Part shown: piece by piece, positions 40,801 to 51,592 of the stretch | Layout of the letters: each line of letters begins with the position of its first letter | Numbering within the stretch: the first letter of the stretch is position 1 | Source: Rhizomys pruinosus | Lineage: Eukaryota > Chordata > Mammalia > Rodentia > Spalacidae | NCBI GenBank assembly: GCA_009823505.1 | Contig: VZQC01012403.1 | Coordinates: 1,925,698 to 1,989,697 of the forward strand | Direction: 5' to 3' | Length of the DNA stretch: 64,000 bases | Notes under the pieces: model-generated | Told to the model about the DNA's origin: nothing | Seen by the model: the letters and a program-made list of their open reading frames with translations, nothing else | Databases searched by the model: none | Position numbers and translations under genes: made by a program

Positions 40801-41430
40801 GAAACAAATGATGTCTTCATCTCTACACTTGCAGCCCTCAACTCCACATCTACATATGTACAGGGATGTAGCTATGGTGAGCGTTCTCCCAGGGAATGAC
40901 CCTGATGGGGAGGCCTAGGTGCCTTGAGGGGCTAGTTTGCCTCAGCTAGGCCTCGCATTCCCTCCCAGCAACCCAAAGCCAATCTTTGAGCTGGCTTTCA
41001 AAGCTCAGAGGACAGGTGAGACGTATAAGCAAAGAATGGGCGACCACACATCAGTAAATGAGATTTAGTCTTCTTTGGAAGATTGTGTCATGCTCAGCAT
41101 TCATTCTAGGAACTCTTTTCTATGTATTTCACTAGAGATTCAAACACAAAGAGCAGAGGAAAGGGAGAGTAGTGACCCCTCTCCACCCCAAGATTCCATA
41201 ATCCTATGATGCTTTCAGTAATAAGAGGGGAAAAGAGATGCAAGTGCCACGGAGAAATATAAAAGGCAACAGTCAATGTCTGGAGTCTTGAGGAGTCTTG
41301 TATGGTATGTTCATTGGGGGAGGGAATGGGCATAGGTAGGTATCTCTATAGAAAGCAGCACATTAAAAAGTCTGGCTGATCCTGAAGACAGAAGAGGGAT
41401 TAAGAGAACTCTAAATTAAAAAGACTTCTC
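40801..41430. other. Unassigned intergenic DNA
   Basis: No recognised element or gene. Confidence 0.4.
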
Positions 41431-41560
41431 ATTTGGGAGGCAGAGGCAGGCAGATGTCTGTGAGTTCAAGGCCAGCCTGGTCTACCTAGAGAGTTCCAGG
41501 CCAGCTGGGGCTACAGGGTGACCCTGTCTCAAAAAAAGACCCCCGCAAAAAAAATAAAAA
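41431..41560 (+). mobile_element. B1 SINE lacking its 5' end
   Basis: Starts at tttgggaggcagaggcaggcag, runs to gtgaccctgtctcaaaaaaagac. Flanked by aaaaagacttctt on both sides. Confidence 0.9.
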
Positions 41561-42329
41561 AGACTTCTTTTATACTTATAAACACACACTTACACAATTT
41601 ACCAGATAAGTAGCTAAAAAAGAAGCTTGTCAGATGCAGACCTACAAAAAATGTGAGATGCAATGCCAATAAAGAGGAGTTAAAACTTACCAGTTCTCTC
41701 CAGAAGCGTAGAGGTGGTTACCTGATTATTAGAATATTACTGTGTTCTTTCATTCACTTTTCTCATAATTCCTTGTAGAAGCAAAACACAAGAAGTAAAA
41801 TATTTTAAATAAATAAGATACTCTGATCTAAATAACTGGTTCTATGTACAAATAATTATATCATTTTAATGTTGGTTCCTGAGTTTTTTAATTCTTTTTC
41901 TTCCGTGAATTTTTTTTTTTTTTTGTCCTTTCAAATGCTTCTGCCTTCTTTTTGGCCAAGAAAGGTAGAATTGAGTCTCCTTGCCACTGTCACTTTAAGC
42001 AGTTACTAAACATAGGCACCATCAGCACTTATGTTAATATACCCCAAGATCTGTTACTCAAAAGTCAGCTGTTCATTCAGCCAATACTGTTCACATAGGA
42101 AAACCATCTATTCTGGATAATATAGGCACATTTAAAGGGCTATGACATGATACTAATATTAAGTTTAAAATTTTATGCTAAGAAAATATATTTCTAGGAA
42201 TCTGTGTCAAATCAATTCCAATTCATCTATTATTGCCCAGTCGAATTAATAAACATTAAATGAAGATCTATTTTGTGAATTAATACATTTAAAGAATACA
42301 CTTGGGCAAATCATTTTATTTTCATTAAG
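41561..42329. other. Unassigned intergenic DNA
   Basis: No recognised element; AT-rich with no sizeable ORF. Confidence 0.4.
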
Positions 42330-42342
42330 AAAGCAAGAAACA

Positions 42343-42592
42343 GGGCTGGAGAGATGGCCTAGCGGTTAAGAGCGCCGACCGCTCTTACAGAGGACCCGGG
42401 TTCGATCCCCAGCACCCACATGGCGGCCGAGAACCGTCTGAAACTCCAATTCCAGGAGAACTCCAGTTCCAGGGGAATCCGACACCCTCTTCTGACCTCC
42501 GCGGCATTGCATGACATGGGTGCACAAACTTGCATGCAGACAGTACACTCATACACATACGGAAATAAATAAAATTAATTTTAAAAAAATTT
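42343..42592 (+). mobile_element. Young B2 SINE (long variant), first of a pair
   Basis: Forward, nearly consensus B2 with agcggttaagagcgccgaccgctc and gggttcgatcccc. The target aagaaagcaagaaa precedes it and recurs after it. Confidence 0.96.
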
Positions 42593-42609
42593 AAAGAAAG
42601 CAAGAAATA

Positions 42610-42848
42610 GGGGTCTGGAGAGCTGGCCTAGCGGTTAAGAGCGCTGACTGCTCTTGCAGAGGACCCGGGTTCGATCCCCAGCACCCACATGGCGGCCGAG
42701 AGCCGTCTTTAACTCCAGTTCCAGGGGAATCCGACACCCTCTTCTGACCTCTGCAGCATTGTATGACACGGGTGCACAAACCTACATGCAGACAGTACAT
42801 TCATACACATAAAAAATAAATAAAATTTTAAAAAATAAATAAAATGTT
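42610..42848 (+). mobile_element. Young B2 SINE (short variant), second of a pair
   Basis: Forward B2 without the internal 22-base duplication. A third aagaaagcaagaaa follows at about 42860, so two B2s share one target. Confidence 0.96.
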
Positions 42849-42869
42849 AGATTAATAAAAAGAAAGCAA

Positions 42870-43009
42870 GAAATAATTTTATCTCTTTAATTGCTATGAT
42901 GATTAGCAATGTGCATCAATTTAGGTATGCCATGGGACCCAGATATTTGACCAAATAGTGGTTTAGCTTTTGCTGGGATGGTATTTTTTTAAACATGATT
43001 AATAGTTAA
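42870..43009. other. Unassigned spacer
   Basis: No recognised element. Confidence 0.35.
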
Positions 43010-43252
43010 ATCAGTAGACACTGAGAAAAAGCACACAATCCTCCACAGTGTGGGCAAGCCTTAACCGCTTGGTGGGAAGACTTTAAAAAAAAAAACTTAA
43101 TTCCCCACCAAAGGAAAATGTTCTACCTCTAGACCCCCATCAACCTAAGATGGCTGCACCCACTCCCCTAGGCTGTTCAGCTGCTGCAGCCCCACAGAGT
43201 TAGACTTTGGACTTGCCAGGTCTCATAATTTCCAAATTTCGTGAGCCAGTTT

Positions 43253-43295
<43 letters not shown>

Positions 43296-43355
43296 CCTTT
43301 CCCCTTTTTCCCTGTCTCTCCTTCTCGCCCTGTTTCTCTGGAGAAGTCTCACTAA
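43010..43355 (+). mobile_element. MLT2-like ERVL LTR 3' part
   Basis: acacaatcctccacagtgtgggcaagcctt, gttagactttggacttgccaggtctcataattt, tcgtgagccag, a (ga)n run (43258-43292) and cctgtttctctggagaag match the 3' half of MLT2-type LTRs in order. Confidence 0.55.
43258..43292. repeat. GA dinucleotide microsatellite
   Basis: About 17 uninterrupted (ga) units, in the LTR position where older copies carry short tc/ga runs. Confidence 0.93.
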
Positions 43356-44129
43356 TGTTTACCTTTTATGCAAAATGTCATTGAAGAAGACCACTACATT
43401 TAGCGCTCTCAGGAGAGAACTTTCCCTAGATTTTATTTCCTGTCAGCCCTGCTCAATATCCACTTTAAGTAACATTAAACTCTTTACAGAGGTAAGACAA
43501 CAGAAAGATAAGAAAACTCATGATCAATCCACCCAGTAGCTCAAGTAAACTCTGTGTACGCCCCAAAGAATTAACAAAATTTGTTTGTAGAAAAGATCTA
43601 CCTCTCTTACCTGTTTAAAAGAAATTTCCCAGCAGACAATAGATACCATCTATTCCATTCTTCCATTCATGACTCAGTTTTCTTATACTGTAGTTCAGAA
43701 GCCTGGGATGTAAAATAACAGGATACCAATTCTGCACTGGGTATATTGCAGGCCTTCAAGCTTTTAGATTTTTATCTGACATAAGGTTTTGAAGTGATCA
43801 TTGAATGGCTATAATTGAACTTGCCATCCATGAATACCCAGGAGCATTATTAAAAGTTTCCCATTTCCATGTATTTCCTGTTATTAGTCTCACTTATTTA
43901 GCAGTTTATAAATGGACAATGAACCCAGTAGCCTCTAAATATGGAAGAGTTCCAAGGCTTCTGCAATTATCATGGCATCAGTTTGTGTAGCCATGGCACT
44001 AACAACCACAATGCACATCAGGGATTCCAAGTCCATGGACAAGTCAAACTTCACATTGAATCGGAACAGTACATTTTCCATAACTTCATGTATATGGACT
44101 ACCTAGAATTGGCAAATCTGAAGATATAG
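43356..44129. other. Unassigned intergenic DNA
   Basis: No confident assignment. ORFs 43805-43990 and 43941-44129 are in different frames and have no recognised motif; this may be L1-derived. Confidence 0.35.
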
Positions 44130-44205
44130 AAAACAGCTTAATATTTGCCAGCTTGAAAGGATGGAGGGATGATATGGATTCCAACAGAGCATGGATTAGG
44201 GAAAA

Positions 44206-44271
44206 GGCAGCAGTAAGTTCTCTTCCAGGCAGCAGTAAGTTCTCTTCCAGGCAGTGGCAAGTTCTCTTACA
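44206..44271. repeat. Three tandem 22-bp units
   Basis: ggcagcagtaagttctcttc twice and ggcagtggcaagttctctta once, at 44206, 44228 and 44250. Confidence 0.9.
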
Positions 44272-44655
44272 GGATCAATGACCTTTCCAGCCATGGGTAT
44301 TTTACTAGGTTTATAGTACCAGGCATGATATGTCCCCTAAGTGGGCCTTAAATCCAATTAGACAGTTGTTGGTTACCCCCAAAATAAAAGAGCCACTATT
44401 GCACCATTAGGAATATGCTGGGCCAGTCGTCGTTGCAGGTCCTAGGCTTTACAGCTGGGTGGAACTATTAATTGCTTTTCTCCCTTGGCAGCTTGCACAA
44501 CACTTTTCAATATTCTGAGAGCTGGTCCTCAGGGACGAGGCTTCCAGGTCAGTCCCAGCTTGATTCCTCCAAGTTCAAAGGATGTGGTGTCTTCACCAGC
44601 ATGGTTTTACTTTCAAGTTCTAGGAGGCAACCAAGGGCAATGGCAATAGACATTT

Positions 44656-44903
44656 TTTTTTAATTTTTTATTTATTTCTGTATGTGTATGTGTTTCTACA
44701 TATGTCTGCATGTAGGTCTGTGCACCAGTGTCGTGCAATGCCGCGGAGGTCAGAAGAGGGTCTCGGATTCCCCCGGAGCTGGAGTTCTCCTGAAATTGGA
44801 GTTTCAGACGGCTCTCAGCCACCATGTGGGTGCTGGGGATCGAACCAGGGTCCTCTGTAAGAGCGGTCAGCGCTCTTAACCGCTAGGCCATCTCTCCAGC
44901 CCC
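44656..44903 (-). mobile_element. Young B2 SINE (long variant)
   Basis: Reverse B2 ending gtcagcgctcttaaccgctaggccatctctccagcc. Target duplication ggcaatagacatttt lies at about 44641 and 44905. Confidence 0.95.
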
Positions 44904-45114
44904 GGCAATAGACATTTTGAAGTCTCTTGAACCACCCAGATCAACAACTCAAAGGGAAGTTTCCCTTGCCTAGCCTAGGGTTTATGTTACATAGTCTATA
45001 GCTCCTTATCACCTCTTATGGTGTAAGTCCATTTAAACTACATATGTATGTATATACACATGCATACATATGAATATGTATTCCAAATAAGCTTATAAAG
45101 TAGTATGCTCCCCT

Positions 45115-45302
45115 ATGCTTTTTCAAAATCCTTAGCAATATTTATCTCTCCTTCCTCCCTTAAAGGCCTTTTCTGCATCTATTAAGATAATCATGTAATT
45201 TTTATCTTTCAGTTTACTTATATGATTTATTACATATATCAACTTACCTACGTCTAACCATCCTTGCATCTCTGGGACAAAGCCAACTTGACAGTAGTGG
45301 AT
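45115..45302 (-). mobile_element. LINE-1 ORF2 (reverse transcriptase region) fragment
   Basis: Reverse complement passages: aaaggccttttctgcatctattaagataatcatg, tttatctttcagtttac and ccttgcatctctgggacaaagccaacttg, typical of L1 ORF2. Confidence 0.8.
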
Positions 45303-45304
45303 GA

Positions 45305-45390
45305 GATATATATATATATATATCTATAGATATAGATATAGATATAGATATAGATATATAGATATATATCTGTGTGTGTGTATGCATATG
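45305..45390. repeat. TA/TAGA/TG microsatellite cluster
   Basis: (ta)n, then (tagata)n about 45326-45370, then a short (tg)n. Confidence 0.9.
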
Positions 45391-45439
45391 TTGAAGCAAT
45401 ACAAGTTGGAGGAAACAACAATAACAAAAGAACGGGGAC

Positions 45440-45513
45440 AAAAAAAAAAAAAAAAAAACAAAAAAAAAAAAAAAAAAAAAAAAACAAAAAAAAAACAATA
45501 ACAACAAAAAAAA
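45440..45513. repeat. A-rich run
   Basis: About 74 bases of A with a few C interruptions and caataacaacaa at the end. Confidence 0.9.
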
Positions 45514-45514
45514 G

Positions 45515-45722
45515 TGGGTTGAGCATGGGCCAGGGGAGCTAGCCAGTAAGAAGCATTCCTCTATTGCCTGTTCTTCAGCTCCTGCCTCTAGGTTCTTTCC
45601 TATGTTGGGCTCCCTCAGTGATGAACTGTGACCCAGGAGATGTGAGCCAAATAAACCCTTTCCTCCCCTTGTTGGTTTTGGTCAGAGTGTTTTGTCAAGC
45701 AACTGAAAGACAAACTAGAACA
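45515..45722 (+). mobile_element. ORR1-like MaLR LTR 3' half
   Basis: gagctagccagtaagaagcattcctctattgcc, cagctcctgcctctaggttc, gatgaactgtgacc, gccaaataaaccctttcctcccc and ttggtcagagtgttttgtca follow ORR1-type LTRs, including the poly(A) signal. Confidence 0.75.
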
Positions 45723-45840
45723 AGGCATACTTTAAGGAAATGTACAGAAAAGGCAAGGGAGAGGGAAGAGAAAATTCTAGAAATTACTTATCATGAAAAT
45801 AGTCTCAGGAGAATGACACACACAAAAAAACTAAACTCAG

Positions 45841-45954
45841 CCAGGCAGGGTGGTACACAGCTTTAATCCTAGCACCCACGAGGCAGGGGCAAGCAGACTT
45901 CTGTGAGGTGTACACAGCTAGTTGCAAGCCAGCTGGGGCTACAAGGAGACCCTG

Positions 45955-45958
<4 letters not shown>
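45841..45958 (+). mobile_element. B1 SINE, diverged
   Basis: Forward B1 agccaggcagggtggtacacagc to aaggagaccctgtctac, running into the (ca)n. Confidence 0.85.
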
Positions 45959-46006
<48 letters not shown>

Positions 46007-46066
46007 CGGCTACAAGGAGACCCTGTCTACACACACACATACACACACACAAATACACCCACCACC
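45957..46066. repeat. CA microsatellite with duplicated B1 tail
   Basis: (ca)n at about 45957-46004, then a second ggctacaaggagaccctgtctaca unit (46006) followed by more (ca) and (cac). Confidence 0.93.
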
Positions 46067-46214
46067 ACCACCACCTAACTAAACTCACTAAACTCAGTAA
46101 ATGAACAGTAGGAAACAATACCACTAAGAGAAGAAGGAAATTTCCCACCTCCACATCAACTGCTTATACTTCAATGTGTAATTTTAGTATTATAAAAAGA
46201 AATTAGGTTCCATG
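46067..46214. other. Unassigned spacer
   Basis: Nothing recognised. Confidence 0.35.
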
Positions 46215-46215
46215 G

Positions 46216-46470
46216 GCCTGGAAAGATGGCCTAGCGGTTAAGAGCGCTGACCGCTCTTGCAGAGGACCTGGGTTCGATCCCCAGCACCCACATGGCGGCC
46301 GAGAACCATCTGGAACTTCAATTCCAGGAGAACTCCAGTTCCAGGGGAATCCGAGACCCTCTTCTGACCTCTGCGGCATTGCACGACACGGGTACACAAA
46401 CTTGCATGCAGACAGTACATTCATACACATACAGAAATAAATAAAATTAATAAAAAAATTAAAAAAAAAA
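46216..46470 (+). mobile_element. Young B2 SINE (long variant)
   Basis: Forward B2 with gcctagcggttaagagcgctgaccgctc and gggttcgatcccc. Target duplication gaaattaggttccat is at about 46200 and 46472. Confidence 0.95.
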
Positions 46471-46486
46471 AAGAAATTAGGTTCCA

Positions 46487-47390
46487 TCTCAGCAAAATGC
46501 TCCCTTTACAGATGTACAAGAAAGATATTTGCTGAAGAGAGGGTAGCCATAGCTACAAATCACTTTGCAACTGGCTTAATTTTTAAATCAAATATCACTT
46601 GGGTGGGAGGGAAAAGAAAGTTATTAAGAATATCATAAACACTTTAGAAACCCAGCTAATAGGAATATAACTAGGTAGAAGGCAAGAATACCCAAGCACA
46701 AATTATTCCCTTATATTAAAAATGAGTGCCCACCAAAATAGTAAATCTCATGAGTTCTACTAGTTATAGTTGAAGTACTAATTTAAAACTAATTTTGAGA
46801 AATGAGTCAAGAAATCACTCAAAACTTTGATTAGTGTCTCTTTAAACAAACTAAGTAATTATAGAAAGATTGATTCCTTTATTTTGAGTTTATTTCTGAC
46901 TAATCACAGTTCTCTGTTTCTCAACCCTTGGTTAATAATCCCTATGTGATTACTGGGAATCACAGAGGCTGCTTAAAATAAAACAGAACAAAAGTATCAC
47001 TAAGACCTCATACTCAGAGAATCTGATTTAACAACTCTAAGATACATCCTGGCTAGCACTCATGTCCCCATTTTAATATCCCAGGTACATACAATGTATA
47101 GCCAAGGTAGAAAACTTTGTTTAGCTAGTAATACAAGCCTGACTTCTTACATACTTCTTATATATGCTTTACATATACTATTTTACTTTTTGTAAAGTAA
47201 ATCAAACTTATCAGTAAACTAAATACTCCATCTAAAAATGAAGACCTACTATAAAACAAATGGTAAAATGTATTGGAGCCTTTCTCAGTTAACATGTTCC
47301 ATTGATGTATACATATATTATGTGGTTATTTGCTTATAATTGTCTAGAAGGTTTTTCATCAAATAGTTGATCAGAGCCCCTTAGGTNGCA
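46487..47390. other. Unassigned intergenic DNA
   Basis: About 900 bases without a recognised gene or repeat. AT-rich. One ambiguous base (N) at 47387. Confidence 0.4.
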
Positions 47391-47462
47391 AAAAGAAGAA
47401 AGAGGAGGAGGAGGAGGAGGAGGAGGAGGAGGAGGAGGAGGAGGAGGAAGAGGAGAAGGAAG
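47391..47462. repeat. AGG/GAGGA triplet repeat
   Basis: (gag)n with about 16 units, starting beside the single N at 47387. Confidence 0.95.
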
Positions 47463-47477
47463 AGCTTGCTTCTGTGG

Positions 47478-47690
47478 GCTCAGAGTTAAGAGCACTGGCT
47501 GCTTTTGCAGAAGACCTGGGTTCAGTCCCCCACACCCACATGGTGGCTAACATCTGTCTATAACTCCAGTTCCAGGGGATCTGATGCTCTCTTCTGACCT
47601 CCACAGGTTTGACATACATGGTGCACTTATACTAATGCAGGCAAAATGCTTATCCACACAAAAATACATAAATACATAAATGAATATTTT
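47478..47690 (+). mobile_element. B2 SINE lacking its start
   Basis: Forward: gggctcagagttaagagcactggctgc, ggttcagtcccccac, ctctcttctgacctcc, tail acaaaaatacataaatac. Confidence 0.88.
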
Positions 47691-47799
47691 TTTAAAAAAG
47701 AAGCAGACAGCAGCACTAATGTATGAGTACAGACATAATTTTTTAAGGCAATTTGAAAGGCACATCACATCTACTTAGTAAAAAAACACCAGTATCTTC

Positions 47800-48035
47800 C
47801 CCATTAGGGCTATGACCTCTTCACCCATGGGTTTTGACCAGGTTTATAGTGCCAGGAGAAAATTTCCTCCTATAAAGCAGGCCTCAAAGTGGAAATTTTC
47901 TGTCTGATACCAACAAATGGCAAATCTAAGAAAATGTCTTAGAGATGCCTTGGGTTAAGATGCCCAAAAGCAGGACCCCCGCCAAGGCAAATGTTCAAAT
48001 ACAGGCAGTTATTTGAAAGGTAACCCCAAATACTA
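47800..48035 (-). mobile_element. LINE-1 3' UTR-like fragment
   Basis: cccatgggttttgaccaggtttatagtgccaggagaaaatttcctcctataaagcaggcct resembles the 44.28 kb and 60.84 kb segments. Confidence 0.45.
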
Positions 48036-48333
48036 GCAGTAGGAGAGTATGGAAGTGAGATGGAGAAGGTAAGGAAGCCAATAAAGTGCATGTTATCATA
48101 AAAATTACTCCTGGGTGCAGCTTTAGAATAACCCTATTGTAGAACCCTGATAAAACAGAACACAGTATCCATTTACTGTTATGATTTGTGGAGATCAGGG
48201 ATTTAGGAGATTCTTAGCTGGGTATGTTGGCTCAGAATCTTTCTAGAGAATGGGTAGTCTTGAGAGAATTAACCCAGGGTCTCTCCCGTTCTAATTATGT
48301 GCTCTAGCACTGAGCTACCTAACCCTAACTCAG
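48036..48333. other. Unassigned, with an ID-like end
   Basis: About 48270-48333 resembles a reverse ID/B4 element (cagggtctctcccgttctaattatgtgctctagcactgagctacc) immediately before the truncated LTR. Confidence 0.4.
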
Positions 48334-48683
48334 ATAAACACAACCCCAGGAAGCATTGACTGCAGAAGACCCCTGCCCCCTTCCCTGAATGTGCAACTGT
48401 TGTGAAAATAATTAACTAACTGCTTGTTCTGCTTCTGTAAGTTCACTTCATTACTGTCTGCACAAAAGACCATAAAGTCATCCCACATAGCAGGAATTCC
48501 ATAGGAGTAAAACAGTTATGGTGTGTGCCTTTAAAGCCTCTAGCCTCTGGCATTCTTTTCACAAGTTTCCAATTGGGTAATGAAACTGTTCACTGTAACA
48601 TTGCCTTCTTTATTAAATTTCAATCTATTTAAATTCGAACTGTGTCTGACAGTCTTTCTCAGTAATCTCAAAACTCTGCAACA
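48334..48683 (+). repeat. 5' LTR of class I provirus, 5'-truncated
   Basis: Aligns by eye with the 3' LTR from ccaggaagcattgactgcag to the end aaactctgcaaca. The first part present in the 3' LTR (58813 to about 58950) is missing here. Confidence 0.85.
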
Positions 48684-48685
48684 TT

Positions 48686-48703
48686 TGGAGGTCCTACTGG
48701 GAT
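48686..48703 (+). promoter_or_regulatory. Primer-binding site of class I provirus
   Basis: tggaggtcctactgggat begins two bases after the LTR. By eye it fits a glutamine-tRNA-type primer site (tggaggtcccaccgagat) at 15 of 18 positions and a proline type less well. Confidence 0.6.
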
Positions 48704-48975
48704 CAGAGAAACCCTAGACCCAAGGACGGTGGCCCAGGACAGGTCCACAGGAGGCCCCAGAAGCCTGGAGCTGCATCTAGCACCAAATTAAAAAAATAAG
48801 ATAAAAGTAAGAAATACCAGCTGACTTGCACTTCAGAGAGAACAGATAGGTGAGTTACTTGGGGAGAGTCCCATATCTGAGAGAGGCTCTAGGGGAAAAT
48901 CAGACACAATTGCTAACCCAGCCTCTAGGGATGGAGAAGACAATCTCATCAGGAATTATTAGGTGTGAGTGAAAG
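48704..48975 (+). other. Proviral leader
   Basis: Region between primer site and gag remnant; no frame of note. Confidence 0.4.
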
Positions 48976-49428
48976 GTGGCCGCTATATGCCTGTGCTTGG
49001 TTGGTCCGCTTTGTCTGTCTCATTGTGGGGCCTTTCAACCTCTAGATTGCCCAGAGGGTCTGGTGAGTGGTCACAGGAACCCTGGTCACCCTGACCAATT
49101 CCCTTACATTGACCTCTGGGTCACCTTCCTCATCTACCCACCTCCTTGGTTGAAATGCACCTCTTTTCTAGTTACCAAACACTTGACCAATAAGCCTAGA
49201 CACCCAGTCCTACCTTCAAAGAAGGAAGACACTCCACCCTACCATGCACAAACCCAGCCTATTCAAGACCCAACTCTGCATGGAGGGCCTTCTGCCCCTC
49301 CAGCTTCCCCTCCCTCAAATCTGGTTCCCAGAATTTATCCAGACGTGCCTTCACCTTGGCATACCCAGAGCAGAGTAGACTATGACTGGCTTGAAACTAG
49401 CCCCTCCACCAGCTGCTCTTCTCCTTAG
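48976..49428 (+). pseudogene. Class I gag matrix and proline-rich linker relic
   Basis: A 150-codon frame includes the C-terminal part of a gammaretroviral-type matrix domain (GHPDQFPYIDLW, PPPWLKC) followed by a proline-rich linker. The normal gag start is not visible in this frame, so the open start at 48976 is not the true one. A frame change leads into the capsid start at about 49487. Confidence 0.75.
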
Positions 49429-49708
49429 GACGGTACCCCCAAGTGGTCCCCATCCCCAGGATGGGGTCCAAGTATCCCTTTTAGAGGGTATGTTCCCTTT
49501 TCATCCAATGATCTGTACAACAGTACAACCCAGACTCCTCCTTTCTCTAAGTAATCCCATGGCCAAAAGGGTACTAACTCAGACCTTGGGACCTTGGAAA
49601 GGCCTATGGTCTATTTGTCAAAATGACTAGACCCCATGGCAGCAAGGTGGATGAATTTGAGCCATTACTACCTTAGCAGTTTTACTGAAAGAGACTGACA
49701 AACTGACT
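49429..49708 (+). pseudogene. Capsid start and deletion junction
   Basis: In frame 3 near 49487 a short capsid-like start (PFSSNDLYN) appears before a stop. After about 49690 the sequence is already late reverse transcriptase, so the rest of gag, protease and most RT were lost. Confidence 0.6.
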
Positions 49709-49941
49709 ATGGGGCAGGAGTTGGTTGTCACCACTCCCCACTCTCTTGAGATGCTCTTCGGAGAAGCCCCCAAGCACTGGATGGTGAATGCTCATATTAC
49801 CCATTATCAGGCCCTTCTCCTAGATGCAGCCAGAGTCAGGTTCTTGCCTTCTGCAGTGCTGAATCCAGCATCCCTCATGCCTGATCCCAGGGTACAACCT
49901 GCCCACAACTGCATTCAGGTGATTAATCGCCAGCAAATCTG
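49709..49941 (+). pseudogene. Class I pol: RT connection-region relic
   Basis: A 77-codon frame ending TGA carries the connection-region pattern (THYQALLLD, LNPASLMP) that sits between the RT thumb and RNase H in gammaretroviral Pol. Confidence 0.75.
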
Positions 49942-50404
49942 ATGACCAGACCTCCCAGACCAGCCCCTTGGGAAAGCATATGTGGCCTATACACTGATGG
50001 GAGCAGCTATATGCAAGATGGGGTCAGGTATGCAAGAGCAGCTGTGGTGACACTCACTGAGGTAATTTGGGCCCAGTCCTTACCAAGGGGAACATCAGCT
50101 CAGAGGGCAGAATTACTAGCCCTGACTCAGCCATTGAGATGAGGAAATGTCCATACAGTCAATCTTTACACAGATAGTCAGTATGTCTTTGCCACTGCCC
50201 ATGTCCATGGCACCTTATACCAGGAATGGGGCCTGCTGACCACCACTGGAAAGGAAATCAAAAATAAAGAAGAAATTTCCACTCTCCTAGCAGCCATCTG
50301 ATTGCCAGAGAAGTTTGATATTTATTATTCATTGTCCTAGACACCAAAAAGAAAATTCAACTGAGGCCCAAGGCAACCAATTTGCTGATATCACAGCAAA
50401 GGGA
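49942..50404 (+). pseudogene. Class I pol: RNase H relic
   Basis: The frames 49942-50142 and 50315-50410 hold the RNase H pattern: YTDGSS with the first catalytic Asp, [12 protein letters not shown] with the catalytic Glu, YTDSQY (about 50170, in another frame) with the third Asp, and NQFADITAKG near the end. Stops and shifts separate these parts. The MaLR element cuts it after 50404. Confidence 0.78.
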
Positions 50405-50542
50405 CTCACTAAGCCTTCCCCCAATGACATACTTCCTCCAGCATGGCCACACCTTCTACGACCTCCAAGAAAGTGCCACCAACTGGAGACAAAATGTCTG
50501 AATACTTAAAGCCTATGGGGGACACTCATTCAAACCACCACA
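50405..50542 (-). repeat. MaLR 3' LTR, first 138 bases only
   Basis: Nearly identical to 52407-52544 (ccaatgac.tacttcctccag, ggccacaccttct, gcctatgggggacactc). Confidence 0.85.
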
Positions 50543-51337
50543 TTCCACTCCCTGGCCGCCATAGGCTCCTGACCATATAAAATGCAAAATGCATTTAGTC
50601 CAACCTTAAAAGTCCCCATAGTCTTTACCAGTTTCAATGCCATTCAAAAGTCTATAGTCCAAAGTCTCTTCTGAGACACAGGCCAATCTCTTAACTGTAA
50701 GCTCCTATAAAATCAAAAGATAAATTACATACTCCCAACTTACAGTGGAACTGAATACATATTCCCATTCCAAAAGGGAGGAATAGAGGCATAGTGAGGA
50801 AATACTGGACAAAAACAAGACCGAAAACCAGCAGGGAAAACACCAAGTCCAGTAACTCCATGTGCAACTTCTGGGACTTGACTTCCAAAGGGCTTAGTTG
50901 GCTCAGCTCTTCCAGCTTTGCTTGCAATGTACATCTCTTTCTTAGGCTGGTACCACTCCCTGTATGCAGCTCTCCTTGGCAAATATCTTACAGCTCTGGC
51001 ATCTCAAATGTCTTCTTGGGGTCTCCGTTGCCAACCAGGCTTCACATTCACAGCTTCACACAATGGCCTATCAGGGCCTTCTTTATTCAAGGACGCCCCT
51101 GCTGCACTCTGCTTGGCCTCTGCAGCTCTCTGAAACAGCAGAGGAAGAACCGATAATCCCTTCACTCTTGCATCCTTCATGCCTCTAAAGCCAGCACCAC
51201 ATGAATGAAATTGCGGAATTTGCAAGTTTGAGATGGACTGTCTCCTACTTTAACCACATTTGCAAATTTTCTCTGCCCTGGACTTGTTGGAGTAGAAAAT
51301 GCTTTCAGTATTTTCCTTTCAAAAATTGGAGGCTTAG

Positions 51338-51592
51338 GGGGCTGGAGAGATGGCCTAGCAGTTAAGAGTGCCGACCACTCTTACAGAGGACCCGGGTTCG
51401 ATCCCCAGCACCCACATGGCGGCCGAGAGCCGTCTGAAACTCCAATTCCAGGAGAACTCCAGTTCCAGGGGAATCCGAGACCCTCTTCTGACCTCCGCGG
51501 CATTGCACGACACGGGTGCACAAACCTGCATGCAGACAGTACATTGATACACATACCGAAATAAATAAAATAAAAATTAAAAATTAAAAAAA
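51338..51592 (+). mobile_element. Young B2 SINE (long variant) inside the MaLR element
   Basis: Forward near-consensus B2. Target duplication attggaggcttag lies at about 51325-51337 and 51595-51608 (with one mismatch). Confidence 0.95.

Larger units (their letters stand above)
44130..44940 (-). mobile_element. LINE-1 3' UTR-like fragment
   Basis: ggtttatagtaccaggcatgatatg, gagccactattgcaccattagg, ttaattgcttttctccc, ccaggtcagtcccagcttgattcctcc and atcaacaactcaaagggaag recur, more diverged, at 60.83-61.27 kb. I regard them as rodent L1 3' UTR sequence; interrupted by a B2. Confidence 0.5.

Noticed and set aside
45805..46154. ORFs of Cys-Val repeats
   Set aside because: They translate the (CA/TG)n microsatellite.
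50794..51225. 120-codon plus-strand ORF and overlapping frames
   Set aside because: They lie within the MaLR internal region and overlap one another on both strands without motif support.
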